From positions 1-64,000 of the forward strand of contig JAHBXY010000027.1 in assembly GCA_019636275.1 (NCBI GenBank): 64,000 nt of DNA, given 5' to 3'. Source of the DNA: Planctomycetota bacterium. GTDB taxonomy: Bacteria > Planctomycetota > J058. A program made the translations under genes and the position numbers. The notes beneath the pieces were generated by a model, which saw nothing but the letters and a program-made list of their open reading frames with translations, had not been told where the DNA came from and searched no databases. This document shows positions 40,182 to 48,752 of this stretch, piece after piece (positions within the stretch are counted from its first letter, which is position 1; the number at the start of each line of letters is the position of its first letter).

Positions 40182-40291
40182 CACACCTCCATGTCGGCCG
40201 CGAGCAGCGCGTGCAGGGCGCCGAACGTGACGCCCGCGACGGCGAGGACCAGGGTGAACGCGACGATCAGCTGCAGGCTCGAGGTGCTCAT
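40181..40291 (-). CDS. Micro-protein with one transmembrane helix (first of an overlapping pair)
   Basis: A 36-residue frame beginning MSTSSLQLIVAFTLVLAVAG, with one helix and a short tail (LLAADMEV). ATG at 40291 has a G-rich AAGGGGGGGGT upstream as a possible ribosome site. It is coupled to the next micro-frame. It lies between the histidine kinase and rimO, both on the opposite strand, so the pair would have its own promoter. Confidence 0.45.
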   Translation of the reverse strand: MSTSSLQLIVAFTLVLAVAGVTFGALHALLAADMEV

Positions 40292-40379
40292 ACCCCCCCC
40301 TTCGGCACCTCGGCCGCCTGACTTGAGCGGCCTGCCGCTTGTCGCCGCCTGTGTGACCCCCTAGACTGGTTCGATCCCC

Positions 40380-41816
40380 ATGCCGCGCAAGCTCCCGACA
40401 GCCCAGAAGAAGAAGCCCCCGGCCCCGAAGAAGGCGCCCCGCGCCCGACCGGCGCGCGTGGGCGTGATCAGCCTCGGCTGCCCCAAGAACATGGTCGACA
40501 CCGAGGTCCTCCTCGGGCGCGTGGCCGAAGAGCACGTGATCTGCGCCGACCCGGCCGACGCCGACGTCGTGATCGTCAACACGTGCGGGTTCATCGACCA
40601 GGCGCGCGACGAGTCGCTGGCGGTGATCCGCGAGATGGCCGAGCTCAAGGCCGCGGGCAAGCTCCAGGGCCTCGTCGTCGCCGGCTGCCTGGCCCAGCGC
40701 TGGGGCGACAAGCTGCGCGAGGAGGCGCCGGGGATCGACTCGGTCCTCGGCATGGCCGAGTACGGGCAGATCAACACGGTCCTGAAGAAGGTCCTCACCG
40801 CCCGCGACCTCGCCGAGCGGGCGCGCGCGCCCTGGCGCACGCTGGTGGCCGACGACCCGACCTTCGCCGTCGAGGCGCAGACCGGCCGCCTGCGCGTCAC
40901 GCCGCCGCACTACGCCTACCTGCAGGTGAGCGAGGGCTGCGACAACGCCTGCACCTTCTGCTCGATCCCGACCTTCCGCGGGCTGTTCCGCAGCAAGCCG
41001 CGGGCGGCCGTCCTGGCCGAGGCCGAGGAGCTCGCCGCATCGGGCGCCCTCGAGCTGAACCTGATCAGCCAGGACACGACCGACTGGGGCAAGGACCTCC
41101 CGGGCGAGCAGGCCGGCCTGGCCGGGCTCCTCCCCGACCTGGCGGCGGTCGACGGCGTGCGCTGGCTGCGCCTCCTCTACGCCTACCCCGGCCACGTGAG
41201 CGACGGGCTGATCCGCGCCCTGCGCGACCTGCAGCCCAAGGTCGTGCCCTACCTGGACATGCCGATCCAGCACATCGACACGCAGATGCTCAAGCGCATG
41301 GGGCGGCGCCACACGCGCGAGCAGACGCGGGCGCTCCTGGAGAAGCTGCGCGCCGAGGTCCCGGGGCTCGTCCTGCGGACCACGTTCATCGTCGGCTTCC
41401 CCGGCGAGACCGAGGCCCAGTTCCAGCAGCTCGTCGACTTCGTCGACGAGTTCCGCTTCGAGCGCGTCGGCGCCTTCCCCTACTCGCACGAGCCCGACAC
41501 GCCGGCCGGCGAGCACTTCGAGGACGACGTCCCCGCCGAGGTCAAGGCCGAGCGCGTGGCCCGCCTCATGGAGGCCCAGCAGCCGATCGCCTTCGAGCAC
41601 GCCCGGGGCCTGGTCGGCCGCGAGGTCGACGTCCTGGTCGAGGGGGTCGACGCCGAGACGGGCAAGCTCGTCGGCCGCACCCCCTACGACGCCCCGGAGA
41701 TCGACCCCCACGTGCGGATCGGCGGCCGCCGCAAGGCCGAGCCCGGGCGCCTCGTCCGCGCAAAGGTCACCAAGGCAGACGGTTACGACGTCGTCGCGGA
41801 GCTCCTCGCCCGGTAG
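40380..41816 (+). CDS. rimO: Ribosomal protein S12 methylthiotransferase RimO
   Basis: A radical-SAM enzyme that methylthiolates an Asp of ribosomal protein S12. The UPF0004 domain begins VGVISLGCPKNMVDTEVLLG. The radical-SAM cluster is CDNACTFC in VSEGCDNACTFCSIPTFRG. MPIQHIDTQMLKRMGRRHT and a C-terminal TRAM domain follow. At 478 aa it is normal, apart from a Lys/Pro-rich N-terminal tail of 25 residues. pgsA follows by 20 bp. Confidence 0.95.
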   Translation: MPRKLPTAQKKKPPAPKKAPRARPARVGVISLGCPKNMVDTEVLLGRVAEEHVICADPADADVVIVNTCGFIDQARDESLAVIREMAELKAAGKLQGLVVAGCLAQRWGDKLREEAPGIDSVLGMAEYGQINTVLKKVLTARDLAERARAPWRTLVADDPTFAVEAQTGRLRVTPPHYAYLQVSEGCDNACTFCSIPTFRGLFRSKPRAAVLAEAEELAASGALELNLISQDTTDWGKDLPGEQAGLAGLLPDLAAVDGVRWLRLLYAYPGHVSDGLIRALRDLQPKVVPYLDMPIQHIDTQMLKRMGRRHTREQTRALLEKLRAEVPGLVLRTTFIVGFPGETEAQFQQLVDFVDEFRFERVGAFPYSHEPDTPAGEHFEDDVPAEVKAERVARLMEAQQPIAFEHARGLVGREVDVLVEGVDAETGKLVGRTPYDAPEIDPHVRIGGRRKAEPGRLVRAKVTKADGYDVVAELLAR

Positions 41817-41835
41817 GGCGAGCGCGGGGGACACG

Positions 41836-42519
41836 ATGACGCTCCCGCGGAACCTCCCCAACCTGATCACGGGCTCGCGGCTGGTCCTGGCCGTGGCGCT
41901 GTTCGTGATCCTGGGCGGGATCGACGCCGCCCTCCGGCACGCCGACGTCGCCGACCCGCTGCACCGCGTCGTCAAGGGCTTCGGGGCTCACGACCGCTTG
42001 CTCCTGAACGTGTGCCTTGCTATTTTCGTAACCGCAGCAATTTCCGACATCCTCGACGGTCACATCGCTCGAAGGTGGGGTCTCCAGACCGACTTCGGCC
42101 GGATCGTCGACCCGTTCGCGGACAAGGTGATCGTCTGCGGGGCGTTCGTTCAGCTCGTGCCGTTCCGGGAGGCCCAGATCGCGTCGTGGATGGTCGTCGT
42201 GATCCTGGCACGCGAGCTCCTGGTCGACGGCCTCCGCGGCTTCGCGGAGTCGCGCGGCGTGGCCTTTCCGGCCATGGCCAGCGGCAAGCTGAAGATGACC
42301 CTGCAGAGCGCGTGCATCTCCTGGATCCTGTTCGCCCTGGCCAACCTGAGCGGCGAGCCGTGGGCGCGCTGGGTCACGCTCACGCTGGTCTGGTCCGCGC
42401 TCGCGGTCACCGTCTTCTCGGGGCTGCAGTACGTCTTTCACGCGCGGCGCGTCCTCTCGTCGGAGGCGCTGGCCACCCTGACCTCGCCCGGGGACCCGTC
42501 GCGCCCCGGGGCCACCTGA
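41836..42519 (+). CDS. pgsA: CDP-diacylglycerol-glycerol-3-phosphate phosphatidyltransferase
   Basis: A 227-residue membrane enzyme making phosphatidylglycerophosphate. It begins LPNLITGSRLVLAVALFVIL and carries the CDP-alcohol phosphatidyltransferase signature DILDGHIARRWGLQTDFGRI, continuing into VDPFADK with all metal-binding Asp residues. Several transmembrane helices follow. Specificity for glycerol phosphate is inferred from overall similarity to PgsA. Confidence 0.9.
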   Translation: MTLPRNLPNLITGSRLVLAVALFVILGGIDAALRHADVADPLHRVVKGFGAHDRLLLNVCLAIFVTAAISDILDGHIARRWGLQTDFGRIVDPFADKVIVCGAFVQLVPFREAQIASWMVVVILARELLVDGLRGFAESRGVAFPAMASGKLKMTLQSACISWILFALANLSGEPWARWVTLTLVWSALAVTVFSGLQYVFHARRVLSSEALATLTSPGDPSRPGAT

Positions 42520-42523
42520 GCCC

Positions 42524-44464
42524 GTGAGCGAGCGGCCGCCCGTGTCGAAGCGCCAAGCCAAGCCCGCCGGGACCGAGTCGGCCGCCAAGGTCAGGCCGCC
42601 GTCCCCCGGCAAGACCGGCCGCATGAAGCGGCCCGCGGGCGGCAAGAAGACGCAGAAGAACAAGCCGGTCCGCAAGGAGGAGCTGCAGGAGCTCGAGCCG
42701 ATCACGCCCTTCGCCCGCGGCGTGGGGATCGGCGTCAAGCTGGCCGCCTTCACCGCCGTCGTCGTCGGCCTGTTCATGGGCCTGCAGGGCTTCCTGACCT
42801 TCACGATCACGGCCCGCGAGATGGACGAGCAGATCATGGACCAGGGCGTCCAGATCGTCTCGACGCTCGAGAAGACGGTCGACCGCGGCTTCTGGGTCCA
42901 GCCGAGCGACCCCGAGGCGCAGAAGCCGCGCGAGCTGCTCATCTCCGACTGGGAGGAGCGCCTGCGCGAGCTCGTGGAGAGCAACGGCAAGATCGTCTCG
43001 GTCAACATCATGGAGGGCAACCAGGCGATCGCCCTCTACCCGCGCGCCACGCCGAGCTACTTTCCCGGGACGAAGCGCACGGTCGGGGACATCAGCATCT
43101 ACGAGGGGTCGCTCGCCGACTCGCGCGTCCGCCGCTTCGACAAGCCGATCCGCCTCGGGCTCGAGCGCGAGGAGGAGATCGACAAGAAGATCGCCGAGCT
43201 CGAGGCGCTCGAGGGCCGCGGCGCCGACGCGCAGAAGCAGCTCGAGGTCGTCAGCCGCCTGCGGACGCTCACCGGCGCGCGCGCGCTCAAGGGCACCGAG
43301 GAGTTCCGCGCCTGGCGCGAGGAGCACCCGCGGCCCACGGTCGTGAGCGGCGCCCCGCCGTCGGTGTCGATCTACGTGCAGGCGTCGCGCCTCGACGAGC
43401 TCAAGAGCGCCCTGTGGAAGCGGATCGCGCTGGTGACCGCCTGCGGCGCCGTGGCCGGGATCCTGCTCACGGTCGTGATCGCGACCCTGCTCACCGCGCC
43501 CGTGCGGCAGCTCGAGCAGGACGTCAAGGCGGTGGCCTCGGGCGACCTCGGCCACCAGACGCCCGTCGCGTCGCGCGACGAGATCGGCGCGCTCACGCAC
43601 GTGTTCAACATCATGATCCGCAACCTGCAGATCGCGCAGAACAACGCGGCCGAGCGCAAGTCGTTCGAGCGCGAGCTGAACATCTGCAAGGAGATCCAGG
43701 AGAAGCTGCTCCCCGAGCGGATCCCGCAGATCCCGGGCTTCGACATCCACAGCCACTACCGCTCGGCCAAGGAGGTCGGCGGCGACTACTACGACTTCAT
43801 CGTGATCGACCAGACGCACCTGGGGATCATCGTCGCCGACGTCGCCGGCAAGGGCGTGCCGGGCGCCATGGTCATGACCATGGCGCGCTCCCTCGTGCGC
43901 CTGGCCTCGGTGCGCAACGTCTCGCCGGCCGACACGTTCAAGAAGGTCAACCGGATCCTGGCCAAGGACATCCGCCGCGGCATGTTCGTGACGGCGGCCT
44001 ACATGGTCCTGAACGTGAAGACGCGCAAGCTGCGCGTGGCCAGCGCCGGCCACAACCCGGTGGTCCTCTACCGCGCCGCGTCGAGCGAGATCGAGCTGCT
44101 CAAGCCGGCCGGCATCGCGCTCGGGTTCGACAAGGGCACGATCTTCGACAACCACGTGAAGGAGGTCGAGGTCCAGCTCGAGACCGGCGACCGGATCGTG
44201 ACCTACACCGACGGCGTGAACGAGGCCATGAACAACGAGTCGGAGGAGTTCGGGGACGACCGCTTCCACGACCTGGTCAAGGCGCACGCGAGGAAGTCCT
44301 CCAAGGACTTCGTCGACGCGCTGGTGGGCGCCCTCGACGATCACCGCGGCGACGCGGAGCAGTCCGACGACATCACGATCACGACCCTCGCCGTGGTCGA
44401 GGCGCCCCAGGGCGGCGCCGCGCCGATGCAGGACGAGGGTGACGGGGGGGACGCGCAGGCGTGA
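42524..44464 (+). CDS. Membrane-bound PP2C-type phosphatase (RsbU/SpoIIE family) with HAMP domain
   Basis: A 646-residue protein with GTG start. A Lys-rich cytoplasmic tail, a first helix (KLAAFTAVVVGLFMGLQGFL), an extracytoplasmic sensor region with a coiled coil, a second helix (VTACGAVAGILLTVVIATLL), a HAMP (ASGDLGHQTPVASRDEIGAL) and a C-terminal PP2C domain occur in order. Catalytic motifs are VGGDYYDF, VADVAGKGVPGAMVM and GDRIVTYTDGVNEAMN. It should dephosphorylate the STAS antagonist encoded downstream and so activate an alternative sigma factor or another target. Its stop overlaps the kinase gene. Confidence 0.92.
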   Translation: MSERPPVSKRQAKPAGTESAAKVRPPSPGKTGRMKRPAGGKKTQKNKPVRKEELQELEPITPFARGVGIGVKLAAFTAVVVGLFMGLQGFLTFTITAREMDEQIMDQGVQIVSTLEKTVDRGFWVQPSDPEAQKPRELLISDWEERLRELVESNGKIVSVNIMEGNQAIALYPRATPSYFPGTKRTVGDISIYEGSLADSRVRRFDKPIRLGLEREEEIDKKIAELEALEGRGADAQKQLEVVSRLRTLTGARALKGTEEFRAWREEHPRPTVVSGAPPSVSIYVQASRLDELKSALWKRIALVTACGAVAGILLTVVIATLLTAPVRQLEQDVKAVASGDLGHQTPVASRDEIGALTHVFNIMIRNLQIAQNNAAERKSFERELNICKEIQEKLLPERIPQIPGFDIHSHYRSAKEVGGDYYDFIVIDQTHLGIIVADVAGKGVPGAMVMTMARSLVRLASVRNVSPADTFKKVNRILAKDIRRGMFVTAAYMVLNVKTRKLRVASAGHNPVVLYRAASSEIELLKPAGIALGFDKGTIFDNHVKEVEVQLETGDRIVTYTDGVNEAMNNESEEFGDDRFHDLVKAHARKSSKDFVDALVGALDDHRGDAEQSDDITITTLAVVEAPQGGAAPMQDEGDGGDAQA

Positions 44465-44913
44465 CGACGCTCCGCCGAGAGATGACGATCCCCAACGAGA
44501 CCAAGCACCTGGCCACGGTCCGGCAGACGGCCATGGAGGTGCTGGAGCTCACCCCGTTCGACACCAAGACGCGCAGCAAGATCGTCGTCGCGGTCGACGA
44601 GGCGCTCGCCAACGTCGTGGAGCACGCCTACCAGGGCGGGCAGGGGAACATCGAGCTGGTGTTCGACGTCGACGTCGACCGCCTGCAGGTGATCATCCGC
44701 GACAACGGCGTGCGCTTCGAGCCGGCCGGCGGCGCCTTGAAGACCTCGATCGACATCCAGCACCACATCAAGCTCGGCCTCAAGGGAGGCCTGGGCATGT
44801 TCCTCATGCGCCAGATCATGGACGAGGTCCAGTACCTCCACGAGACGCCGTGGACGAACGAGCTCGTCATGACCAAGCGCTTCGGCGCCCGCGACGGCGC
44901 CGGGGCGCCCTAG
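44461..44913 (+). CDS. Anti-sigma factor serine kinase (RsbW/SpoIIAB-like)
   Basis: A 150-residue GHKL kinase. The N-box is VAVDEALANVVEHAY, the G1 box is IIRDNGVRFEP and the G2 region is GGLGMFLMRQIMDEV. Such kinases phosphorylate a STAS partner on Ser/Thr and sequester a sigma factor. GTG at 44461 overlaps the phosphatase stop. The STAS gene is 63 bp downstream, completing a three-gene partner-switching set. No sigma factor gene is adjacent. Confidence 0.9.
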   Translation: MTTLRREMTIPNETKHLATVRQTAMEVLELTPFDTKTRSKIVVAVDEALANVVEHAYQGGQGNIELVFDVDVDRLQVIIRDNGVRFEPAGGALKTSIDIQHHIKLGLKGGLGMFLMRQIMDEVQYLHETPWTNELVMTKRFGARDGAGAP

Positions 44914-44976
44914 CCCGCGGCGGCGCATCGTTTAAGTTGACTCGCGGCCCGCGAGGGCCCGAAGGAGCGGACGGCA

Positions 44977-45321
44977 GTGCCCGACCTCAAGCTGCACCAG
45001 GAGCGCCTCCCCGGCGGGATCGCTTACATCGAGGCCGAGGGCTTCCTCGACGCCCACACGTTCGAGGAGATGGAGAACCTGATCTCCTCCGTCTTCCGGC
45101 AGAACGTCTACAAGCTCATCGTGAAGCTCGAGAAGCTCGACTACATCTCCTCGGCCGGCGCCGGCGTGTTCGTCGGCGCGATCGGCCGCGCCAAGGAGAA
45201 CCGCGGCGACATCGTGTTCCTCAAGCCGTCGCCCAACGTGAAGGAGGTCTTCGACCTCCTCGGCCTCTCGGCCATCTTCCAGTTCGCCGACACGCGCGAC
45301 GAAGCCGTCACCTGCTTCTAA
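44977..45321 (+). CDS. STAS-domain anti-sigma factor antagonist (RsbV/SpoIIAA-like)
   Basis: A 114-residue protein. VKLEKLDYISSAGAGVFVGAI carries the phosphorylatable Ser in the SSAGAG motif. IVFLKPSPNVKEVFDLLGLS ends the domain in the usual way. In the unphosphorylated state it should bind the anti-sigma kinase. GTG start follows GAAGGAGCGGAC. Confidence 0.92.
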   Translation: MPDLKLHQERLPGGIAYIEAEGFLDAHTFEEMENLISSVFRQNVYKLIVKLEKLDYISSAGAGVFVGAIGRAKENRGDIVFLKPSPNVKEVFDLLGLSAIFQFADTRDEAVTCF

Positions 45322-45881
45322 GTACTACGCGCCTACGACGAACGATGCCGGGCGCTGCCGTTCGTCGGGCCCGACTTCGTCGGCCCCGACCGCTCGGGCT
45401 CCCTCGGCGGCCAGGAGGCCGCCATCGGTCGCCCTCGCGCGGCATCGCCTCGGCCTCGTTCGTCTCGGCTGAGGCTCTGGCTGCGAACGCCCGGAGTGGT
45501 GTGCTCGCGCGGGGTCGGCGGGTCGCGGCCAGTGGTGAGGGTCGCACGCTGGACTCTGCCGCGGCCGAGCTCGCGCAGCGCGGCAGGTAAACCCGAGCCA
45601 AGCTCCAAGCCTAGGTTCTGCTCGAGCTCGCCGAGGTCCGCACCAACGCTGGCTGCCGCGCCGTCAAGCGCCGGCTGCTGGGGGCGCGCGCGCCGTGGCT
45701 ATCCGCCCTGCTCGTCGCCTCCCAGCTGCTTGCGCCGCGCGGCGTCCGCGCTGCTCATCTCGCCTCCAGGTGCTGCGCCGGACGGCGAAGAAGCCGGTCC
45801 ACTCGCAGGGGGAGCCGCCGGACCGGCAGACGGAGCTGGAATCGGCTGGCTAGCACCAGCGGGACGGGTGGCGGGACAGCG
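45322..45881. other. 560-bp region without a supported gene; may hold the lost tail of the NYN gene
   Basis: No frame on either strand has convincing protein features for most of this stretch. At 45699-45840 on the minus strand a Pro/Ala-rich stretch followed by EMSSADAARRKQLGGDEQGG reads as a plausible C-terminus. It is out of frame with the NYN protein that ends at 45882, so the gene may extend here if a base was lost. Confidence 0.4.
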
Positions 45882-46577
45882 TCACCTCCTATGTGCTGCT
45901 GGAGGCGCCGGAGGAGCCGGGGGGTCGACGCGAAGAACCTCAGCCTGAAGTTCGGTCGGGTCGTCGTAGTGTAGCCTGCCCGTCGTGTAGTCTCGGCGGT
46001 CCCGGACGCCGCTGAAGGCGAACCAGTCCAGCAAATGGCAATACGCCCCTGGAATCTTCGCCTTAGCGTGCGGCGGACAGAACCACGCAGCAACCTCCAC
46101 GGTCTTGCCAAGTTGGGGGCGATCCTTCACGAACTCAACAGCTGGCGCGAGATCGCTGTCGGCTGAAACAATGACGCCCACATCAAGCCTGTCGTCAGAC
46201 GCATAGGCCACGAAGTCGATAGCGAGCTGTACGTCGATGCCCTTCTCGCGGGGCGGAGCGCCTGGCCTGTAGCGCAGCGGTCGGTAGATGACGTCTGCCC
46301 CCTCTCGCTCCCACGCAACGCACTGCCTCATATGAGCCGCGTGGCTGTCGGGATCCTGGACAGCGCTTGGCCTGCCCGTGTACACGCGGACCTCTTCCAG
46401 CCTGCGGTCTTTTGGGCTGCCAGGAGGCGGGCGGCTGACTAACAGCTCTGCGAGCTTGACCGGATGAACGTTGCCACAGGTTCCATGGGCAACCTCCGTG
46501 AAGAATGCCCCGCGAGCTCTGTGGTAGACGTTTCTGGCGTCAATGAAGACGACGACTCGCCTCGGGTCCACGTCCAC
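45882..46577 (-). CDS. NYN-domain (PIN-like) protein
   Basis: A 231-residue protein. RVVVFIDARNVYHRARG, then EKGIDVQLAIDFVAYASD and VGVIVSADSDLAPAVEFV supply the conserved Asp residues of NYN/LabA-type nucleases (DUF88). ICAD-like insertions are absent. The C-terminal 40 residues are Pro-rich. Codon use is less GC-biased than the core genes, and the gene sits in a low-density islet, consistent with horizontal acquisition. NYN proteins are thought to process RNA; the target is unknown. Confidence 0.85.
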   Translation of the reverse strand: MDVDPRRVVVFIDARNVYHRARGAFFTEVAHGTCGNVHPVKLAELLVSRPPPGSPKDRRLEEVRVYTGRPSAVQDPDSHAAHMRQCVAWEREGADVIYRPLRYRPGAPPREKGIDVQLAIDFVAYASDDRLDVGVIVSADSDLAPAVEFVKDRPQLGKTVEVAAWFCPPHAKAKIPGAYCHLLDWFAFSGVRDRRDYTTGRLHYDDPTELQAEVLRVDPPAPPAPPAAHRR

Positions 46578-46808
46578 AGGCTAGTCGCCGACTGTGTCAT
46601 GAACCAAAGGAAAACCCGCCAATCCAATGCCACGGAGGACAAGGGATGGCGGGCAGGAATGACCTCAAGGTAGCCGCCCGTGATGGGCATGTCAATCATC
46701 CTGGGAGCGCAAGTTCCCACCCAGAGCCATCTTGCGACGCAAGGCCATTGCCTGTCGGACCTTGAGCGTATTCTTACGGGTTCCGGATCCCCCTCCAGCA
46801 GGGGAACA
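46578..46808. other. Intergenic stretch in the islet, nothing recognised
   Basis: About 230 bp of lower-GC sequence upstream of the NYN gene. It probably includes its promoter, but no clear element was seen. Confidence 0.4.
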
Positions 46809-47231
46809 TCAGGCGTTTCGCGGCATCGCACGCCGCCTGCTCAAGATCGCCCGTCGCCCTGGCGGCCCTGAGACGCCCCCGTCAGCGACGCGGGCGTAAA
46901 GCGAGCACTTGCAACGGCGAAGATCGTCAAGCCGAGCCCCCGCGGGTGCGATGAGGGCCATCTCGCGCCGAACTTGTGCGGTCGAGCCGCAGAAGCGGCA
47001 GATGCGAACGGCCGTCAACCGTCGGCCGACAAGGATTGTTCCCGCCGTGGCTCCGGGAATCGCTGGCGCAACTACGCGACCAGCCACCTCGTAAACCGGT
47101 CCCCCCGATTCCCCGATTCGGGCGGGACGGTGTTCAGGAAAGCAACGGCAGCCGAGGCAACCTTGAGCGGCACCTCGTCCTGCAGCCGCGCCTGGCCCGG
47201 ACCCACCCTCGCCGTCATAGTGGTCCGACAT
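46809..47231 (-). CDS. Possible small Cys-containing protein
   Basis: Reading leftwards on the minus strand, this frame begins MSDHYDGEGGSG and contains ICRFCGSTAQVRREMALIAP followed by RRCKCSLYARVADGG. The CRFC...CKC arrangement hints at metal binding. Codon bias is weak and a competing short frame (47072-47218) overlaps its 5' half, so coding status is uncertain. Confidence 0.3.
   Translation of the reverse strand: MSDHYDGEGGSGPGAAAGRGAAQGCLGCRCFPEHRPARIGESGGPVYEVAGRVVAPAIPGATAGTILVGRRLTAVRICRFCGSTAQVRREMALIAPAGARLDDLRRCKCSLYARVADGGVSGPPGRRAILSRRRAMPRNA
47072..47218 (-). CDS. Possible 48-residue protein in the islet
   Basis: Begins MTARVGPGQARLQDEV and continues PLKVASAAVAFLNTV to a stop. 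Third codon positions look more protein-like than in the overlapping frame. It could be the tail or fragment of a mobile gene; no family was recognised. Confidence 0.25.
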   Translation of the reverse strand: MTARVGPGQARLQDEVPLKVASAAVAFLNTVPPESGNRGDRFTRWLVA

Positions 47232-48585
47232 GGGCCCTCGGCTCCTATGCTTCGCGGGCGGCGCCGCGCTGTCGGCGTTCTTCGTCCACGTCGGCCTGCT
47301 CGCGACCCCGTTCTTCGGCTCGGGCGCGTTCCTGTGGGCCAACGTGTTCGCCTGCTTCTTGCTGGCGCTGGCGGCCGGGTTCGGGCTGGGGGACCTGATC
47401 GCGATCGCGGCCGGCCGGACGAACGTCGAGCGCTCGGCGCCGCGGGTGGCCGTGGCGGGCGGGCTGCTCGCGTGGGTCGCGGCCTGGGCCTCGCCCGCGG
47501 TGTGCCGCTGGGCCCTGGCGAGCGACCCCGAGTGGACCTTCGCCCCGGCCCTGGCGATCGCCCTGACGACGCTCCTGCCGGGCGCCCTGATCGCCGCGAT
47601 CGCGCCGAGCGAGCTGCGCGCGCGCGCCGGCGACGGGCAGGCCGGCGACCACGGCAAGGGCGCCCTGCGCCTCATGGGCCTGACCTCGCTCGGCGGGATC
47701 ACCGGGATCGCGCTCTCGGGGCCGTCGCTGCTGCGCGCCGACGAGGTCGACGTGTGGCTGCACGCCTACCTGTGCGGGGCGCTCCTCGCCGCGCTCGGCC
47801 TCGCGTTCCTGGGCAACGTCGCCCGCGTCGGAGGCGCCCTGGGGCTGGCCGGGCTCATCGCCCTCTCGGCCGTTCGCCCGAGCGAGGTGCAGACGGCGCA
47901 GTTCGCGGTGGCGCTGAAGACCGCCTGGCGCGAGGGGCAGGGGGCCGGCCTCTACTACCGGCGCACGCTCGACAAGGCGGTGCTCAACGAGGACGCCCTG
48001 CGCGCCCACGCGGCCCGCGTGAAGGCCGCCGAGGGCGAGAAGGCGGGCGTGATCCTCGCGTGCGAGATGCTCATGCGCCTGGGCGAGGTGACCGTCTCGG
48101 GCGAGGGCCTGTGCCGCACGCTCGAGCTGCTCCTCCCGCCCGACGCGCGGCCGTTCATCCTGCCCTTCTTCGAGCAGATCGACTCGATCCGCTCCGACGG
48201 GCGCGGCAACCTCGCCCTGCGCATCAAGCGCAGCCGCGACGAGGACGGGCGCCGCTTCACGATCCCGGGCGAGAAGCCGGGGGAGAAGGTCAACTTCTGG
48301 TACGCGGACGACTTCACGATCCACATCATCCGCGAGGGGAACATCTGGCGGCTCGAGTTCGGGCCGCTGACGACGATCAAGGCCGGGATCTTCGCCATCC
48401 ACGACACCTACCGCACGCCCCTGCGCGTGCTGCGCGTGGCGCTGTGGATCGACGCCAGCCTGCTCGGGATCGTGCTCGAGGACCACGCCGATCAGGTCGT
48501 CGTCAAGGCGGTCGCCCAGGGCGACGTCGGCGGCGTGCGGACGATCGACGTCAAGGCGATCCCCAAGGAGACCCGCCGGCGCTGA
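47230..48585 (+). CDS. Polytopic membrane protein of unknown function
   Basis: A 451-residue protein. Residues 1-220 have about six transmembrane helices (MGPRLLCFAGGAALSAFFVH, FLWANVFACFLLALAAGFGL, GLTSLGGITGIALSGPSLL), a layout similar to the membrane part of some spermidine-synthase-like transporters. Residues 225-451 form a soluble domain (KAGVILACEMLMRLGEVTVS, WRLEFGPLTTIKAGIFAI). No enzyme motif was seen. Confidence 0.72.
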   Translation: MGPRLLCFAGGAALSAFFVHVGLLATPFFGSGAFLWANVFACFLLALAAGFGLGDLIAIAAGRTNVERSAPRVAVAGGLLAWVAAWASPAVCRWALASDPEWTFAPALAIALTTLLPGALIAAIAPSELRARAGDGQAGDHGKGALRLMGLTSLGGITGIALSGPSLLRADEVDVWLHAYLCGALLAALGLAFLGNVARVGGALGLAGLIALSAVRPSEVQTAQFAVALKTAWREGQGAGLYYRRTLDKAVLNEDALRAHAARVKAAEGEKAGVILACEMLMRLGEVTVSGEGLCRTLELLLPPDARPFILPFFEQIDSIRSDGRGNLALRIKRSRDEDGRRFTIPGEKPGEKVNFWYADDFTIHIIREGNIWRLEFGPLTTIKAGIFAIHDTYRTPLRVLRVALWIDASLLGIVLEDHADQVVVKAVAQGDVGGVRTIDVKAIPKETRRR

Positions 48586-48752
48586 GGTGTGCTCGACGGC
48601 TGCGGCCGCGGATGCCGAGCGGGGCGCCAGAGACTGGCAAGTTGGGCCGATTCCTTCAGGCGCGCCGAGCGTACGGACGCACGCGGAGGACGCCCGGGGG
48701 CGCCCTCCGCGTGTCGCCGCTGCGCCGTCGCCTCGCTCGAGGCGGCGCGCGC

